Shown piece by piece: positions 1 to 9,543 of a DNA stretch of 64,000 bases. Source of the DNA: Rhynchopus euleeides (lineage: Eukaryota; Euglenozoa; Diplonemea; Diplonemida; Diplonemidae); contig OY723322.1 of the NCBI GenBank assembly GCA_963210315.1, positions 806,001 through 870,000 of the forward strand, written 5' to 3'. Every line of letters begins with the position of its first letter. Positions within the stretch are counted from its first letter, which is position 1. The notes under the pieces are model-generated. The model was not told where the DNA came from. It saw nothing but the letters and a program-made list of their open reading frames with translations, and did not search any database. The position numbers were made by a program, and so were the translations under genes.

Positions 1-128
1 GAAGAGAAGCGCACGCGGCACTGCGTCGAGCTGCGATGGCTGGAGGACTGGTCCACCCTGCTGCTCAACCACCGCAGCGACTGTGTCTCGCTCCTGATGA
101 ACGGCGCACCGGCGCGTGTCCTGCGGAG
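1..128 (+). CDS. Possible partial exon of an upstream gene
   Basis: The first frame is open from base 1 and reads as a charged, Leu- and Cys-containing peptide that includes WLEDWSTLLLNHRSD and ends near ARVLR. A possible donor (GTATCA) follows at 129. It looks like the end of an exon whose gene begins before the window. The frame stays open to base 402, but the composition becomes less protein-like past 130. I could not join it in frame to the next ORF, so its 3' partner is unknown and no function can be proposed. Confidence 0.25.
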
Positions 129-724
129 GTATCACCCCCGCCCTCCGTCTGCCCTTCCCCTGGCGCGTGCCGACAGCTGGAGTGACCTGAAGCGTGACAT
201 CGACACATGCAAGGACATGCCAAACACATACCCACCTGTGCTGCTCCATATTGCTTCTGTTGAAACGTCTGCACGCACCTCCCTCCTCGACCGTGAATAT
301 GAGCTGCGGCGGCGTGTCGGCATCCGCCGCTGCCTCGAACACCACCGCCACAGACAGGCCGCAGCGGTGCTGGCTGCGCGACGAGTGCCGGCTGTCGGGT
401 AGGTGTTCTTCGCCACCACCTCCACTGCCGTGGAGCTGCCCAATCTCCGATGCTGCGTCCGGTGCGCCACTTCCGTGCCGCACCGACAGGAGGGGGAGGC
501 GGGTGTGGCCCAACCCCGCCACACCCACTCCCCCCCCACATACATCCTGATGTAGAGCTCAAACAAAAAAGCCCCCGCCTCACCACCACCCTCCCCCCCC
601 TCCTCCTCCCCTCCCCACCTTGCTTCAAATAAAAAATACCTGCAAAATCATCAATCATGACTGCGACAACAGCCTTCCCCCTTCTCCCCCAACCACCCAC
701 CCGCTCCAGGTCACTGCACTGCAG
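129..724. other. Spacer or intron, no confident gene
   Basis: C- and T-rich tracts increase towards the 3' side and end in AG at 709 and 724, just before the next ORF. These could be cis- or trans-splice acceptors. A short stretch near 290-400 followed by GTAGGT could be another small exon, but I cannot support it. Confidence 0.4.
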
Positions 725-738
725 GTGCTGGGCCGAGA

Positions 739-1407
739 ATGGGCGACGAGTGGGTGAATGACGTGGTCCTCCATGTCCTTGACCTCGTCGATGAGTGCGG
801 AGTGGATCGGAAGGGGTCGAAACACCTGCAGCTGCGGACACTGCGGGAAACCTGGGGGGAGTGGGGCACCGACGACATCAACACCTTGGTGAACACAATG
901 TGCGCCCGCCGCCTCGGCCTGCGTGTCGCTGGGCAGGACGGCGAGGAGATCAGAGTCCACCCAGACGCACGCCGCATACACGAGACCTATATGCAGCGCA
1001 TCGTCGCCTTCGAAGAGGAGGAGGAGGCCGCCTTTATCGACGAGGAGATAATGGCGGAGCAGATAATGTGCGGCGAGTCCCCCTCACCCGCAACCCTCCC
1101 CGCCTACCTGCAGCGGGAACAGGGGCCGGAACCTGCAGCACCTCCCGAGATTGTCACGCTGCGGCCTGTGGTGCCCAGCACGGCGCACGCCGACCCGCGT
1201 GGAGGGGGCCTGGTGCTGCCACGGCTGCGGCCAACTCAGGCGGCGCCGCAGCCAGCGCCGCAGGCAGAGGCACCTGAGGTGGATGCGGCGCAGCGCCTCA
1301 CCGTCGCGTCGCTGAAGAAGGTGTACGGTGGGGATGACATTCGGGTGACATCCCCTAGCACCCCTTCAGTCGCAAAGAGCCCGACAACCTCCAAGGCGTT
1401 TCCTTGA
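739..1407 (+). CDS. Hypothetical acidic protein, 222 aa
   Basis: No family is recognised. The first 90 residues (from MGDEWVNDVVLHVLDLVDE) look like a compact helical domain. An acidic run with five consecutive Glu follows at about residues 94-98, and the last 100 residues are rich in Pro and Ala and probably disordered. The ATG was chosen because a pyrimidine-rich tract ending in AG lies 14 bases upstream, consistent with trans-splicing. The alternative is that this is the last exon of the gene that begins before the window. The stop is followed by a long G-rich tract. Confidence 0.55.
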   Translation: MGDEWVNDVVLHVLDLVDECGVDRKGSKHLQLRTLRETWGEWGTDDINTLVNTMCARRLGLRVAGQDGEEIRVHPDARRIHETYMQRIVAFEEEEEAAFIDEEIMAEQIMCGESPSPATLPAYLQREQGPEPAAPPEIVTLRPVVPSTAHADPRGGGLVLPRLRPTQAAPQPAPQAEAPEVDAAQRLTVASLKKVYGGDDIRVTSPSTPSVAKSPTTSKAFP

Positions 1408-3409
1408 GTACAGGGGGGGGGGGGGTTGGGGGGGGGTGGGGTGGTGGTGGTGGTGGGGTCGGGGGGATGATTTTCTTGTCTGATCTGTTGCCCCTCGTCA
1501 CCTCGGGTAGGGGGGGCGGGGTCGATCTCCTCCTGCCCCCCCCCCCCAGGAAGACGATGCATCTGTCGGCGTTGGCGGAGCTCGGGAACCCTGGTGGGTT
1601 GGCGGAAAGCCGGATGTTTCATTGCAGCGTTCCTCCACGCCATGGCATCGGCAGGCAGAGGGCTGGGTGGGGGTGGGTGTGGCCTATCAACAGAACTCAC
1701 ATCCTATTATTCTCCGGACCATTTTCTCTGCCAGCGGCTGTGTGTTTTTGTGTACTCTCTTCGCAGTGCGGCAGATGTGCACTGCGCATTACCCGCAACC
1801 ACGCTCTGTAAAAGATATCAGCGACAAACGCGTAAAGGGGATGCGCTCCATGTGCCAAACTGTAACCAGTCTCTGCCCGACACGCCAGGCCTGCAATGCC
1901 CCCTCCCCTCTGTGCCTCGGAGCGATCCACGCTTCCACGCTTCCTGGTGACGAAACGACATGTGTGTGAAGGGGGATGGGGTGATCACGAAAGGGTCCCA
2001 CAGCTTTCCCGACGACCCGCTTCCGCCCCTGGCCCCCCCTCCTCGCACCACCGCCTCGATCCCGGCCCCAGAGAGCTTCGATCTTGCGAGAGCAAACTAG
2101 AGGCGAAGATGCGTATGATGTCTTGATCTCTCTCGGGGGAAGGTGCGTTGGCAGTGTGCCGTGTGTGTGGCGTGCTGTTCCCCCGCTCCCTAGAGCAATA
2201 CGGTGGGGTGTGAGGGGGGGGGGGGGTCGCGAATTCTCTCTGGGTGGGTTATACGGCCCCCCTCTCTTCACCCCCCTTCAGGCGCACGCCGCACGAGGCA
2301 CAGTGTACCCCAGTGACCGTGACGTTGACAGCGGTTTGCTTGCTGTGTGACAGGTCCCGCAGTAGACTGCATTTTGTAACCCACACTCGTCACACCCTTC
2401 GTTACACCCCCACTAGCCACACTGTGACTCGTGTGGTGCCGTGTGGATCAACATTGGAGCTATTCACCTCCCCCCCCTTCTTTGTATTGACAGTTCGGCA
2501 TGGCCCAACCGAGGAGACTATTCACCGTGCGGAACCTTGCGAACACGCTTCGCAGCCCCCCCCATTCCACCCCGGGGAGGGGTCCAAGGGCCACGAGAGG
2601 AGGGCATAGATTGACTGGGCTTTTGGGGGGTCGGGTTTGTAGAAAACAGAGGATGGCAATGTCTGTTTGAAATCGTTCCCAGCTTCTTTTGCGAGAGGCC
2701 CGGGGACGCTCTGGGGGAGGGGGGGAGGGCAATGTTAGAGGATTCTGCGGGCGTGGTGGGTGAGGAGAGAGAGAGAGAGAGAGTGTGTGCGTGTGTGTGT
2801 TTGTGACAGTGGGTATCGTTCCAAGAGTAAATTGCTCGCTGCGTTCTCCACAATACTCCAAAGCCACAACAGAGCCACGCATGTCTGAGTTGACGCGTGT
2901 CTGCTTTCTTGGGCTAGGTTTCTTGGGCTCTGCTGCCCTGTTTCTTTGTTATTCTGGTGATATATATATTGGGCCTGCCCCCACCCCCAAAACCCCACCC
3001 CCCTGCCCTGTTCTGTAGCAGCGGTTGTCTCAGCCTATTAGCTTTTATTTGATTCGTCGGAAACAAAACATATGCGCTTCGGCGATGAGGCCGGTAGGAA
3101 AGATGTGCCGATCCCCCTCCCTCCCTGTTCCCTTGGACAGACCCACATCGCAGGGCGCTGCGGATGCTGCTCCGGGTATCTCCCATGCACAGCCTCCCTC
3201 CCGACACCCCACACAAGCATGTCACACAACAGTACACACAGCACACGAGAGTTTGAGCTCAAACCTTCCCAGGGGGGAAGGGGTTGACACATCCCGCGAT
3301 CCAAGCGAGTGTGCGCGGGGCACGCAAGGCTTCTTTGGGGAAAGGTCTGATATTTTGCCGAACTCCCCTCTCATCCCAACGGAGAGGGGGGTTAGTGTTG
3401 GTTTAAAAA
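1408..3409. other. Gene-poor G/C-tract-rich spacer
   Basis: Contains runs of G (for example 1408-1470 and 2213-2226) and C, and many short overlapping frames in several phases with low-complexity composition. None shows domain-like content. The segment just before 3410 is the likely 5' untranslated region of the next gene. Confidence 0.5.
2763..2804. repeat. GA and GT dinucleotide microsatellite
   Basis: A run of GA repeats passes directly into GT repeats. It is a simple repeat with no coding content. Confidence 0.85.
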
Positions 3410-4078
3410 ATGACGAACAGATTCAGCGGGTTCGAGGAGTGGGACACCTGCAGGCCATGGTTCTTCCGTGCGCTCCTCGGACTCCTTTCGTGTGCAGGCG
3501 TCATTGGCGCAGGCATCATTGGCATGGAGTGCGCGCGGTGGGCGACAGAGCAGCAGGACTGGCGTGACATGACCCGCGATCTCTCCAAGGAGGTGCCCTG
3601 CACTGTCGTGAGGGGGAGCGAGGTGGAGAAAGAGGAGTACTCCGACGACTGTGATGGTGAGCCGTGCCCCGACCGCTACCGCTCCTGGGTGGGTGTGTCG
3701 TATGATGCGCAGCCCGACACGTCGCAGCCGTACCCCATTGTGGCGAAGTGTTACTCCCACATCACCACAAGCTATGAGCAGTCGCTCAGGGTGCCGCAGG
3801 ACTTCCTCAAGCGCTACGCGCATCCCAACATGACAGAGAGGTGCTGCATCTACCCCGACCCACCCTTTGACCGGGCCCGCTTCTGCGACTGGGATGAGCG
3901 GGAGCCGGAGTTCGAAGGCAGCGCGTTTGCAGTGTCGATCGTGCTCATCTCTGTGGCGGTCATGTATGGCGCAGCCTACTTCCTCTGCAAGCGGTTCAAC
4001 GGCCCCTGTTGCAACGACGACCACACCTCTCCCGAAGCTTACGAGATGGGGGACAACTTTTCGCACATCTCGGACTAA
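3410..4078 (+). CDS. Two-pass membrane protein with Cys-rich loop, 222 aa
   Basis: No family is assigned with confidence. A hydrophobic segment lies near residues 17-40 (ALLGLLSCAGVIGAGIIG) and another near 172-192 (AVSIVLISVAVMYGAAYFL). The roughly 130-residue loop between them holds several Cys, including a CC pair, and one N-glycosylation sequon (NMT). Both termini are therefore probably cytosolic with a disulphide-bonded lumenal or extracellular loop. This topology resembles BK-channel beta subunits, but that is only a shape comparison. The ATG follows an AG-ended stretch (GGTTAG) about 17 bases upstream. The C-terminal tail is acidic. Confidence 0.7.
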   Translation: MTNRFSGFEEWDTCRPWFFRALLGLLSCAGVIGAGIIGMECARWATEQQDWRDMTRDLSKEVPCTVVRGSEVEKEEYSDDCDGEPCPDRYRSWVGVSYDAQPDTSQPYPIVAKCYSHITTSYEQSLRVPQDFLKRYAHPNMTERCCIYPDPPFDRARFCDWDEREPEFEGSAFAVSIVLISVAVMYGAAYFLCKRFNGPCCNDDHTSPEAYEMGDNFSHISD

Positions 4079-4876
4079 GGGTTTGGTTCGGTTTGGGGTG
4101 GGGTGGGGGAGGGGGGGTGTGTGATCTCCCACCGTACAGCTTCTCCTGACGTGGCATTGGGTTGGCGGTGGTGAGGGTGTTTGGAGTCCGTTTGCAGATT
4201 CTTTGATTCTGATTCTGTTCTGCTTTTTTGTCACACTATATGTTCCCATCTGGTCTGTATTTTATATGAAGTCATCCGCCGTATCCGGGCAAAAAAAATG
4301 GGCCGATCGCCCGGCAAACGTTGCGCACACCGGATCAGAGCCAACTCAATAGAGGCGGGAAATCCGCAATCTGGCAACTCAGGCCAGGGTGCTCATCTCA
4401 TTGGCTTGGGAGGGTCCCCTGCTTTCTTGCTCTCGTCTAGAGATCTGTAGCTATTGCCCGTATTTCATTTCCGCTGAAGAAGTGTTTCGGGCAGACCTCT
4501 CTCCTGGTTGTAAGAGTCCATAAGATCCAGCCGAAGTCCACCCGAGGCAATTGACCTGTCAGGGAAGGGTAGGTGTCACCGTGGCCAGGGTGCTGGGGAC
4601 GGGCACGCATCCATGTGTTGAGGTATGGAGACGTATGAAGTGCAGTATTAAGTCTGATGGCGTAGTCATCATTCCTGCGACAGTGCGTCATCGTGATGCA
4701 TGGCACCTGCCATGCCGCGATGAATAACGCATCTGTTTGCCATGAGATGACTGCACCATGCTGTACCATGCGGAGCTCACCCCCCTGACTTCAAATAAAT
4801 CCTTCTGGGGTTCGCGCGCCTCGTTCTGGCCGATCGCCTCGCTGCACCATCCCACCCAACAGGCTTGTAGAGCATA
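4079..4876. other. Intergenic, no gene seen
   Basis: Mixed-composition sequence without a domain-like frame. The last 30 bases are C- and A-rich and contain CAACAG just upstream of the next start codon, a plausible trans-splice acceptor. Confidence 0.5.
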
Positions 4877-5356
4877 ATGGCACACGTCGGAACGGTTGTC
4901 AGATGGGAGGACAGAGGGTTTGGGTACATCCAGTGCAAGGACTTCGAGAATGATGTCTTCGTGCACTACTCGGCATTCGGTGGTGGCGATCTGGAGGTGG
5001 GTGCTGAGGTGCGGTTCGACGCCGAGCCCGACCGCAAGGGGTCTGGTAAGCGTGCCACGATGGTCGAGGGCGCTGCCGTGCGGAACGACCGTGGGGGTGG
5101 CGGCGGCGGTGGGGGCGACCGTGACAGGCGCGGTGGTGGTGGTGGCGGCGGGTACGACCGTGACAGGCGTCCGGACAGGCGGGACGACCGCGACCGCGAG
5201 AGGCGGTACGACGACCGCGGGGACGACCGCTACGAGCGCAGGCGCGACGAGCCCCGCTACGACGACCGTGATCGTCGCGACGACCGTCGCAACGACAGAT
5301 TCGACGACCGCCGCAACGACAGATTCGACGACCGTGACCGCCGCGACCGCTACTGA
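4877..5356 (+). CDS. Cold-shock domain, RG/RD-rich RNA-binding protein (RBP16-like)
   Basis: 159 aa. Residues 1-68 form a cold-shock domain with RNP1 (GFGYIQ, residues 14-19) and RNP2 (VFVHYSA, from residue 27), the aromatic surfaces that bind single-stranded RNA or DNA. The rest is a Gly run followed by Arg/Asp/Tyr-rich repeats such as DDRDRRDDR and a repeated RNDRFDDR. A cold-shock domain plus an RG-rich tail is the architecture of trypanosomatid RBP16, a mitochondrial guide-RNA-binding protein. Here the tail is richer in Asp than a classical RGG tail and no clear mitochondrial presequence is visible, so mitochondrial location is uncertain. RNA binding is well supported; the exact role is inferred. 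Confidence 0.9.
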   Translation: MAHVGTVVRWEDRGFGYIQCKDFENDVFVHYSAFGGGDLEVGAEVRFDAEPDRKGSGKRATMVEGAAVRNDRGGGGGGGGDRDRRGGGGGGGYDRDRRPDRRDDRDRERRYDDRGDDRYERRRDEPRYDDRDRRDDRRNDRFDDRRNDRFDDRDRRDRY

Positions 5357-6611
5357 TCTTTTCCCGACCGAACCGCACGCCCAGCGGCTTGCAGCTTGCT
5401 GAAAACGCATCAATGAAGATGCATATTGACAGCCTTGTATACCAACACGATGTCCGTTCTCCCCGTGATCTGAACCCCCCTCCACGCGGTAGATTCCTAC
5501 AAGGCAGAGGCAAGCGAGACACCAGAGCGAGTAAGAAACCAGAGACCCGTGTTCATCACGGGCGTAAGAGTGATGCCTCACATGGGTCGTGTGCTCTCGG
5601 CACATCGCCATGTTGTGAGATAACGTGAAGCAGAGACTCAGGATGGTCGGTGAGAGGGGGAGGGGGCGCAACCAAACGTGGGCAAGAAGATGTGATGAAT
5701 ATGCCAGAAAAGTATCACATCACTAATTGTGCGCCACTGCTCTAAGTTAACACAGCTGATGGATGTTCGACTGTTGCCGGTGCTGGGCTATCTCTTTGTT
5801 AGTTCGGCAGATCCAACTGAGTAAACTTTCTGCCCCCATTTTTTTTTGCTGGATCTCGAGACCCCCACTCACATCACTTCACCATACTGGAGTGGTGTAC
5901 ACAAGCGGAGTCGATGTTCCAGCAAAACAACGGCAGTCAGTCATTGGTTTGCTGTCGCGGTTTGCCGTCACATCACAGCGGGACACTGTTTGGTTTGTCT
6001 CAATTCTCGAGCGTGAATGACGCAAACTGGCGGCAAATCAAAAATCTCTTTGGGACAACACAGGATACAGGGGCGCGCCGGATTCTGGTCCTCTTGCAAA
6101 TATCTCACTCACTCATCCAGACAGATCTGAGGTGATGGCGTGAAATGCAAGAGCACGTATCCCCCCCCTCCTCCTCCCACACACTCACATACAACCGCAA
6201 CGACGATACAACAGCCACATCACAAGGCGCGGCCCGAACCCCCCACCCCCCCTTCCCACCCCGTCTCCTTTTCCAAACTATTCTGACGATGCGGCTTTGC
6301 TCTTCGTAGTGGCCTGCCCCCACCCCCACCCCACCCCGTTCCGCATCGCATCACAACAATCTTATTCACTTTGTTATGTGGCAGTTCTCTCTCAAAACAC
6401 ACGCAAAAGCGCCCCACGCACACACAGGCACACCAGTGGTGGGATTGGATTGGAGGCAAAAAAGTTAACCCATCCTAAATGTGATCCACACACACACTAC
6501 CACCATCATCACCTCTCCCACCCACCCACACAACCTTGGCAGGGACAGTGCCTTCGGGCACTCAGCACCCTGCACTCTGGGTGCGTCTGGTGAGGTATTC
6601 TCAGCCACACG
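5357..6611. other. Intergenic with one dispersed repeat copy
   Basis: No domain-bearing frame. It holds one copy of the GTTAGTTCGG repeat (separate entry) and C-rich tracts at 6160-6330. CTCAG lies just before the next start codon and is a candidate splice acceptor. Confidence 0.5.
5798..5990. repeat. GTTAGTTCGG dispersed repeat, copy a
   Basis: Starts with T-rich sequence and GTTAGTTCGG. Blocks ACTTTCTG, GCTGGATC, GACCCCCACTCACA and GGAGTGGTG follow in fixed order, then TTCCAGCAA and a further conserved stretch around TCATTGGTTTGCTGTC. The same order occurs near 16552 and 34959, with a weaker relative near 47566. On the other strand it would end in an A-rich tail, so it may be a SINE-like retroposon or a non-coding RNA gene. 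Confidence 0.65.
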
Positions 6612-8012
6612 ATGAATGACTTCTACCATGTGCAGAGCGTCGAGTGGCACCGTGCGCCCGACACGAGTCGGCTGATGCTGAGCCTCACATCCATGCGGAA
6701 CCTCGAGGGCCTGTTCCGCGGCTGCGCGCTGTTCGACGGGGAGGATCCCGACGGGAGCCTTGCCGAGGCGCACTGCAGGCCTGCGGAGAACCTCTACCTG
6801 GACCGTGCCACCTTCACTGCCCTGCTTGTGGAGGCAGGCATCCAGGTGCTCGATGAAGACGCCGCCGACCTTCTCTACGACAAGGTGCGGAAGGGCTCCG
6901 ACGTCATCCGCCTGCCCCACTTCCTCGAATGGGTTGCGAATGCGGATGACGAACACTCCGCCTTCCTGGAAGAGCGCTCGGATGCATCGTACTATGCAAG
7001 CCTCGCGCGGACCGTCACGACGATGACGCGTCCGCTGGCACAATCCCTCGGAGCTTTGGTAAACCTCGTTGGGCGGAACCTCACTGTCCTGCTCGCAAAG
7101 TATGCCGCAAACCCTGTGCGGCTCTTCCGCAGGGTTGCGGTTGGCACCCTCGAGGTTGTCGGGCGGAAGCGGGGGTCCCTCACGACAATGCAGGCTGTCA
7201 AGGCAGAGGTTGCCTCCGGCGGGTTCTACGGCGTCGCGAGGCTGGCCATCGGGCCATACCTGTTCAACAGCGCTGTCGCCTTCACCATGTTCCACACCTA
7301 CACCGTGCTGAAGGAGCACCTGCTCCTGCAGAAGGAAGACTGGACGCACTACTTCACATCCTCCAACCCCTATGTGCAGATCCTCAAGCAGGAGACGTTT
7401 GCCGGCGGCTCTGCAGGGCTGCTCCAGGCAACGATGAACACCCCTGTGTACAACATCAAGCGGAAGATGCCTGGGAAGACCATCTCCCTCGGTGCGAAGG
7501 AGATCTTCATCAACCACGGCATGAGGGGCCTCTTTGCCGACATGCCCCTGATGTGTGTGCAGGAGACCCTGGGGCTGGCGGTGTTCTTCAGCTCGTATGA
7601 GCTGATGAAGAAGGCCCTGCAGGAGAAGGTGTCGCATGAGCAGCGTATCGTTTCGTGGGTGGTTGCTGGCATGGCTGCGGGGATGATGCTGACAGCAGTG
7701 ACACATCCTTTTGACAACCTCCATGAGTGGCATGTCCGCCACCACACCAAGAAGTCGCATCCGAATGCGATGGTTCATTTTATGCAGCATACAATCCGTG
7801 TGACGGGGAAGCGGCATCTTTCGATCCGGCGAATTCTCTTCCACGGTCTTGCCAAGCGGTTGCCGATGGGCATTCCCGCGGGCATCCCTCTGTTGGTGTA
7901 TGAGGTTATGATGGGCCACGAGACAGTCGTCCAGCAGGTTGAGGACTTCAAAAACTCCAACCAGAAGAATGACGTGAAGGGGTGGGACACCGCCCCAATC
8001 CCCGCAGCGTAA
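6612..8012 (+). CDS. Divergent mitochondrial carrier family protein, 466 aa
   Basis: The C-terminal 300 residues show mitochondrial-carrier repeats. One has a GGSAGLLQATMNTPVYNIK helix with the kink Pro at 278, followed by GLFADMPLMCVQETLG. Another has GMAAGMMLTAVTHPFDNLHEW with Pro366 and Asp368. The usual Px[D/E]xx[K/R] signature is kept only in part (PVYNIK, PFDNLH), so the matrix salt-bridge network is unusual and the substrate cannot be predicted. The N-terminal 170 residues are helical and regulatory-looking, in the position where calcium-regulated carriers keep EF hands, but no complete EF-hand loop is visible. The frame is uninterrupted. A CTCAG acceptor-like site lies 7 bases before the ATG. 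Confidence 0.75.
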   Translation: MNDFYHVQSVEWHRAPDTSRLMLSLTSMRNLEGLFRGCALFDGEDPDGSLAEAHCRPAENLYLDRATFTALLVEAGIQVLDEDAADLLYDKVRKGSDVIRLPHFLEWVANADDEHSAFLEERSDASYYASLARTVTTMTRPLAQSLGALVNLVGRNLTVLLAKYAANPVRLFRRVAVGTLEVVGRKRGSLTTMQAVKAEVASGGFYGVARLAIGPYLFNSAVAFTMFHTYTVLKEHLLLQKEDWTHYFTSSNPYVQILKQETFAGGSAGLLQATMNTPVYNIKRKMPGKTISLGAKEIFINHGMRGLFADMPLMCVQETLGLAVFFSSYELMKKALQEKVSHEQRIVSWVVAGMAAGMMLTAVTHPFDNLHEWHVRHHTKKSHPNAMVHFMQHTIRVTGKRHLSIRRILFHGLAKRLPMGIPAGIPLLVYEVMMGHETVVQQVEDFKNSNQKNDVKGWDTAPIPAA

Positions 8013-9543
8013 ACCTTGGGTCTGCGTCGTACAGAGATCACCCTCTGTGTGGGACGCAGCGCCCCCCCCCCCCCCCCCACACCCCGCAGGCCGGATAAAA
8101 CACTGGATCTCAGACACAACCTGCGTAACGAGTGAAGGGAGATCATCCTTGTGATTCCTTCTACTTCTATTTCAATACCCCCCACACACCGATCCCTGAA
8201 TCTACGCCCCCACTCGTTGCCCCCACCACACCACACCACACCCGCCCCCCCATGCGAACTGCGTTAGGCGGTCGGTAGCATCGGAACCCTTTAGATGCGC
8301 CATGTGCAACCTTCTAGCCGGTCTTCTCCCTTCTATAGGGGGCTTTTCGCTACCAGATGTGACAGAGTGAGAGAAAGCAAGCAACAGCCTGCTCCCCCTC
8401 ACTGGCTGACGAGCTGTGACTAGGTAGCGAGGGCCCCATAGGTTATTCAATCATTTGGGTGGGGTGGGGGGTGTTTTGGATGGTGTCCTTGTTAGAGTTT
8501 GGCGTGGGGGAGGGAGGGGGCGGAGCTCTTTGCTTTTCAGGGTGTGTCTTCTTGCGCTCTATCGTCAAAAGACTGTCGGGGTGTGTGTGGCGCCGAAATA
8601 GGGAGTGAATGCCCTGATGCCGTCGGCCCCTTCCCCGCCCTACCCGCGCCCAGGGATGGCTCACTCAGGTGTGGCCGGGCCAGTGACTGATGTCTTGGCT
8701 GCAAAATCACCCCTCCTTGATCTTTTTAGGAGGGAGGGAAGGAGAGAGAGGAGCAGGTGTTACGGAGAGATAATCATTAAAGATTTATCTTTAGTGGTTA
8801 ACCCCCCCACCCCCTCCCCCCCACCTACCCACCCACCCTCGTCCCTCCTCCTCCTCCACTCCTCCCCCCCCCCATTCCACTATTTCACGACTCCCCTCCC
8901 CCTCCACTCCATCCCTTCCCCCATTCCCTGCTGCTGCTCCCGCTCCCTGCATGGGGTCCTCTAACAGGGCAGCTTGCAAACTGTGATTTCAGATTTAACC
9001 TCCCAGGTGAGGCTGCGCTTCGCGGCACCCCACCCCCCCGAAGGAGGGGGGGGGGGGAGGGGATCTTTAATGACCGTTACTCAAAATTGGCAGGCTGGTG
9101 TCCTCCCCGCCCCGCCCCCGCCCCACTTGCCCTCGCCCTCATTTTGGCATGAAACTGCAACGCTTTTGTCAAGAAGTGAACATGCGATGCGGTGCAGCTT
9201 GGGGGGGGGGGGGGAGAGAGCTCTCTGCTGCAACAAAGAATTGGAATTCCAAAACTCCTCCGGACGGACACCACCCGACACACCAGCCACCCCTCACCTC
9301 CCCACAGGAGCCGGAGCCGTGGGAAGCAAACCACCCCACACACAGCAGGCGCTGGTGCTGCACTCCTGAGCCGTACACTACCGACAGCGAAGGGGGGGAG
9401 GGGTGGAGTGTGGCACCTATCCGCCCACACCCCACCCCACGCCCTGCTTCTGCGTCGGGCCGGGGGTGGGTGGGTGGGTGTGTGATTGTTGTATTTTCTG
9501 TGTGATTCTCTCAGGGGCGAGCCTCTAGGTTGCAAAGAACAAG
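8013..9543. other. Intergenic, homopolymer-rich
   Basis: Contains long C runs (about 8062-8079), pyrimidine-rich DNA at 8800-8940 and G runs near 9046 and 9200. The frames here are low-complexity and overlap on both strands. No gene is supported. Confidence 0.5.

Noticed and set aside
3025..3567. 180-codon frame upstream of the two-span membrane protein
   Set aside because: It overlaps the better-supported gene at 3410 in another frame and has no domain features.
6465..8117. 550-codon reverse-strand frame opposite the carrier gene
   Set aside because: Shadow of a GC-rich coding region; the + strand shows carrier motifs.
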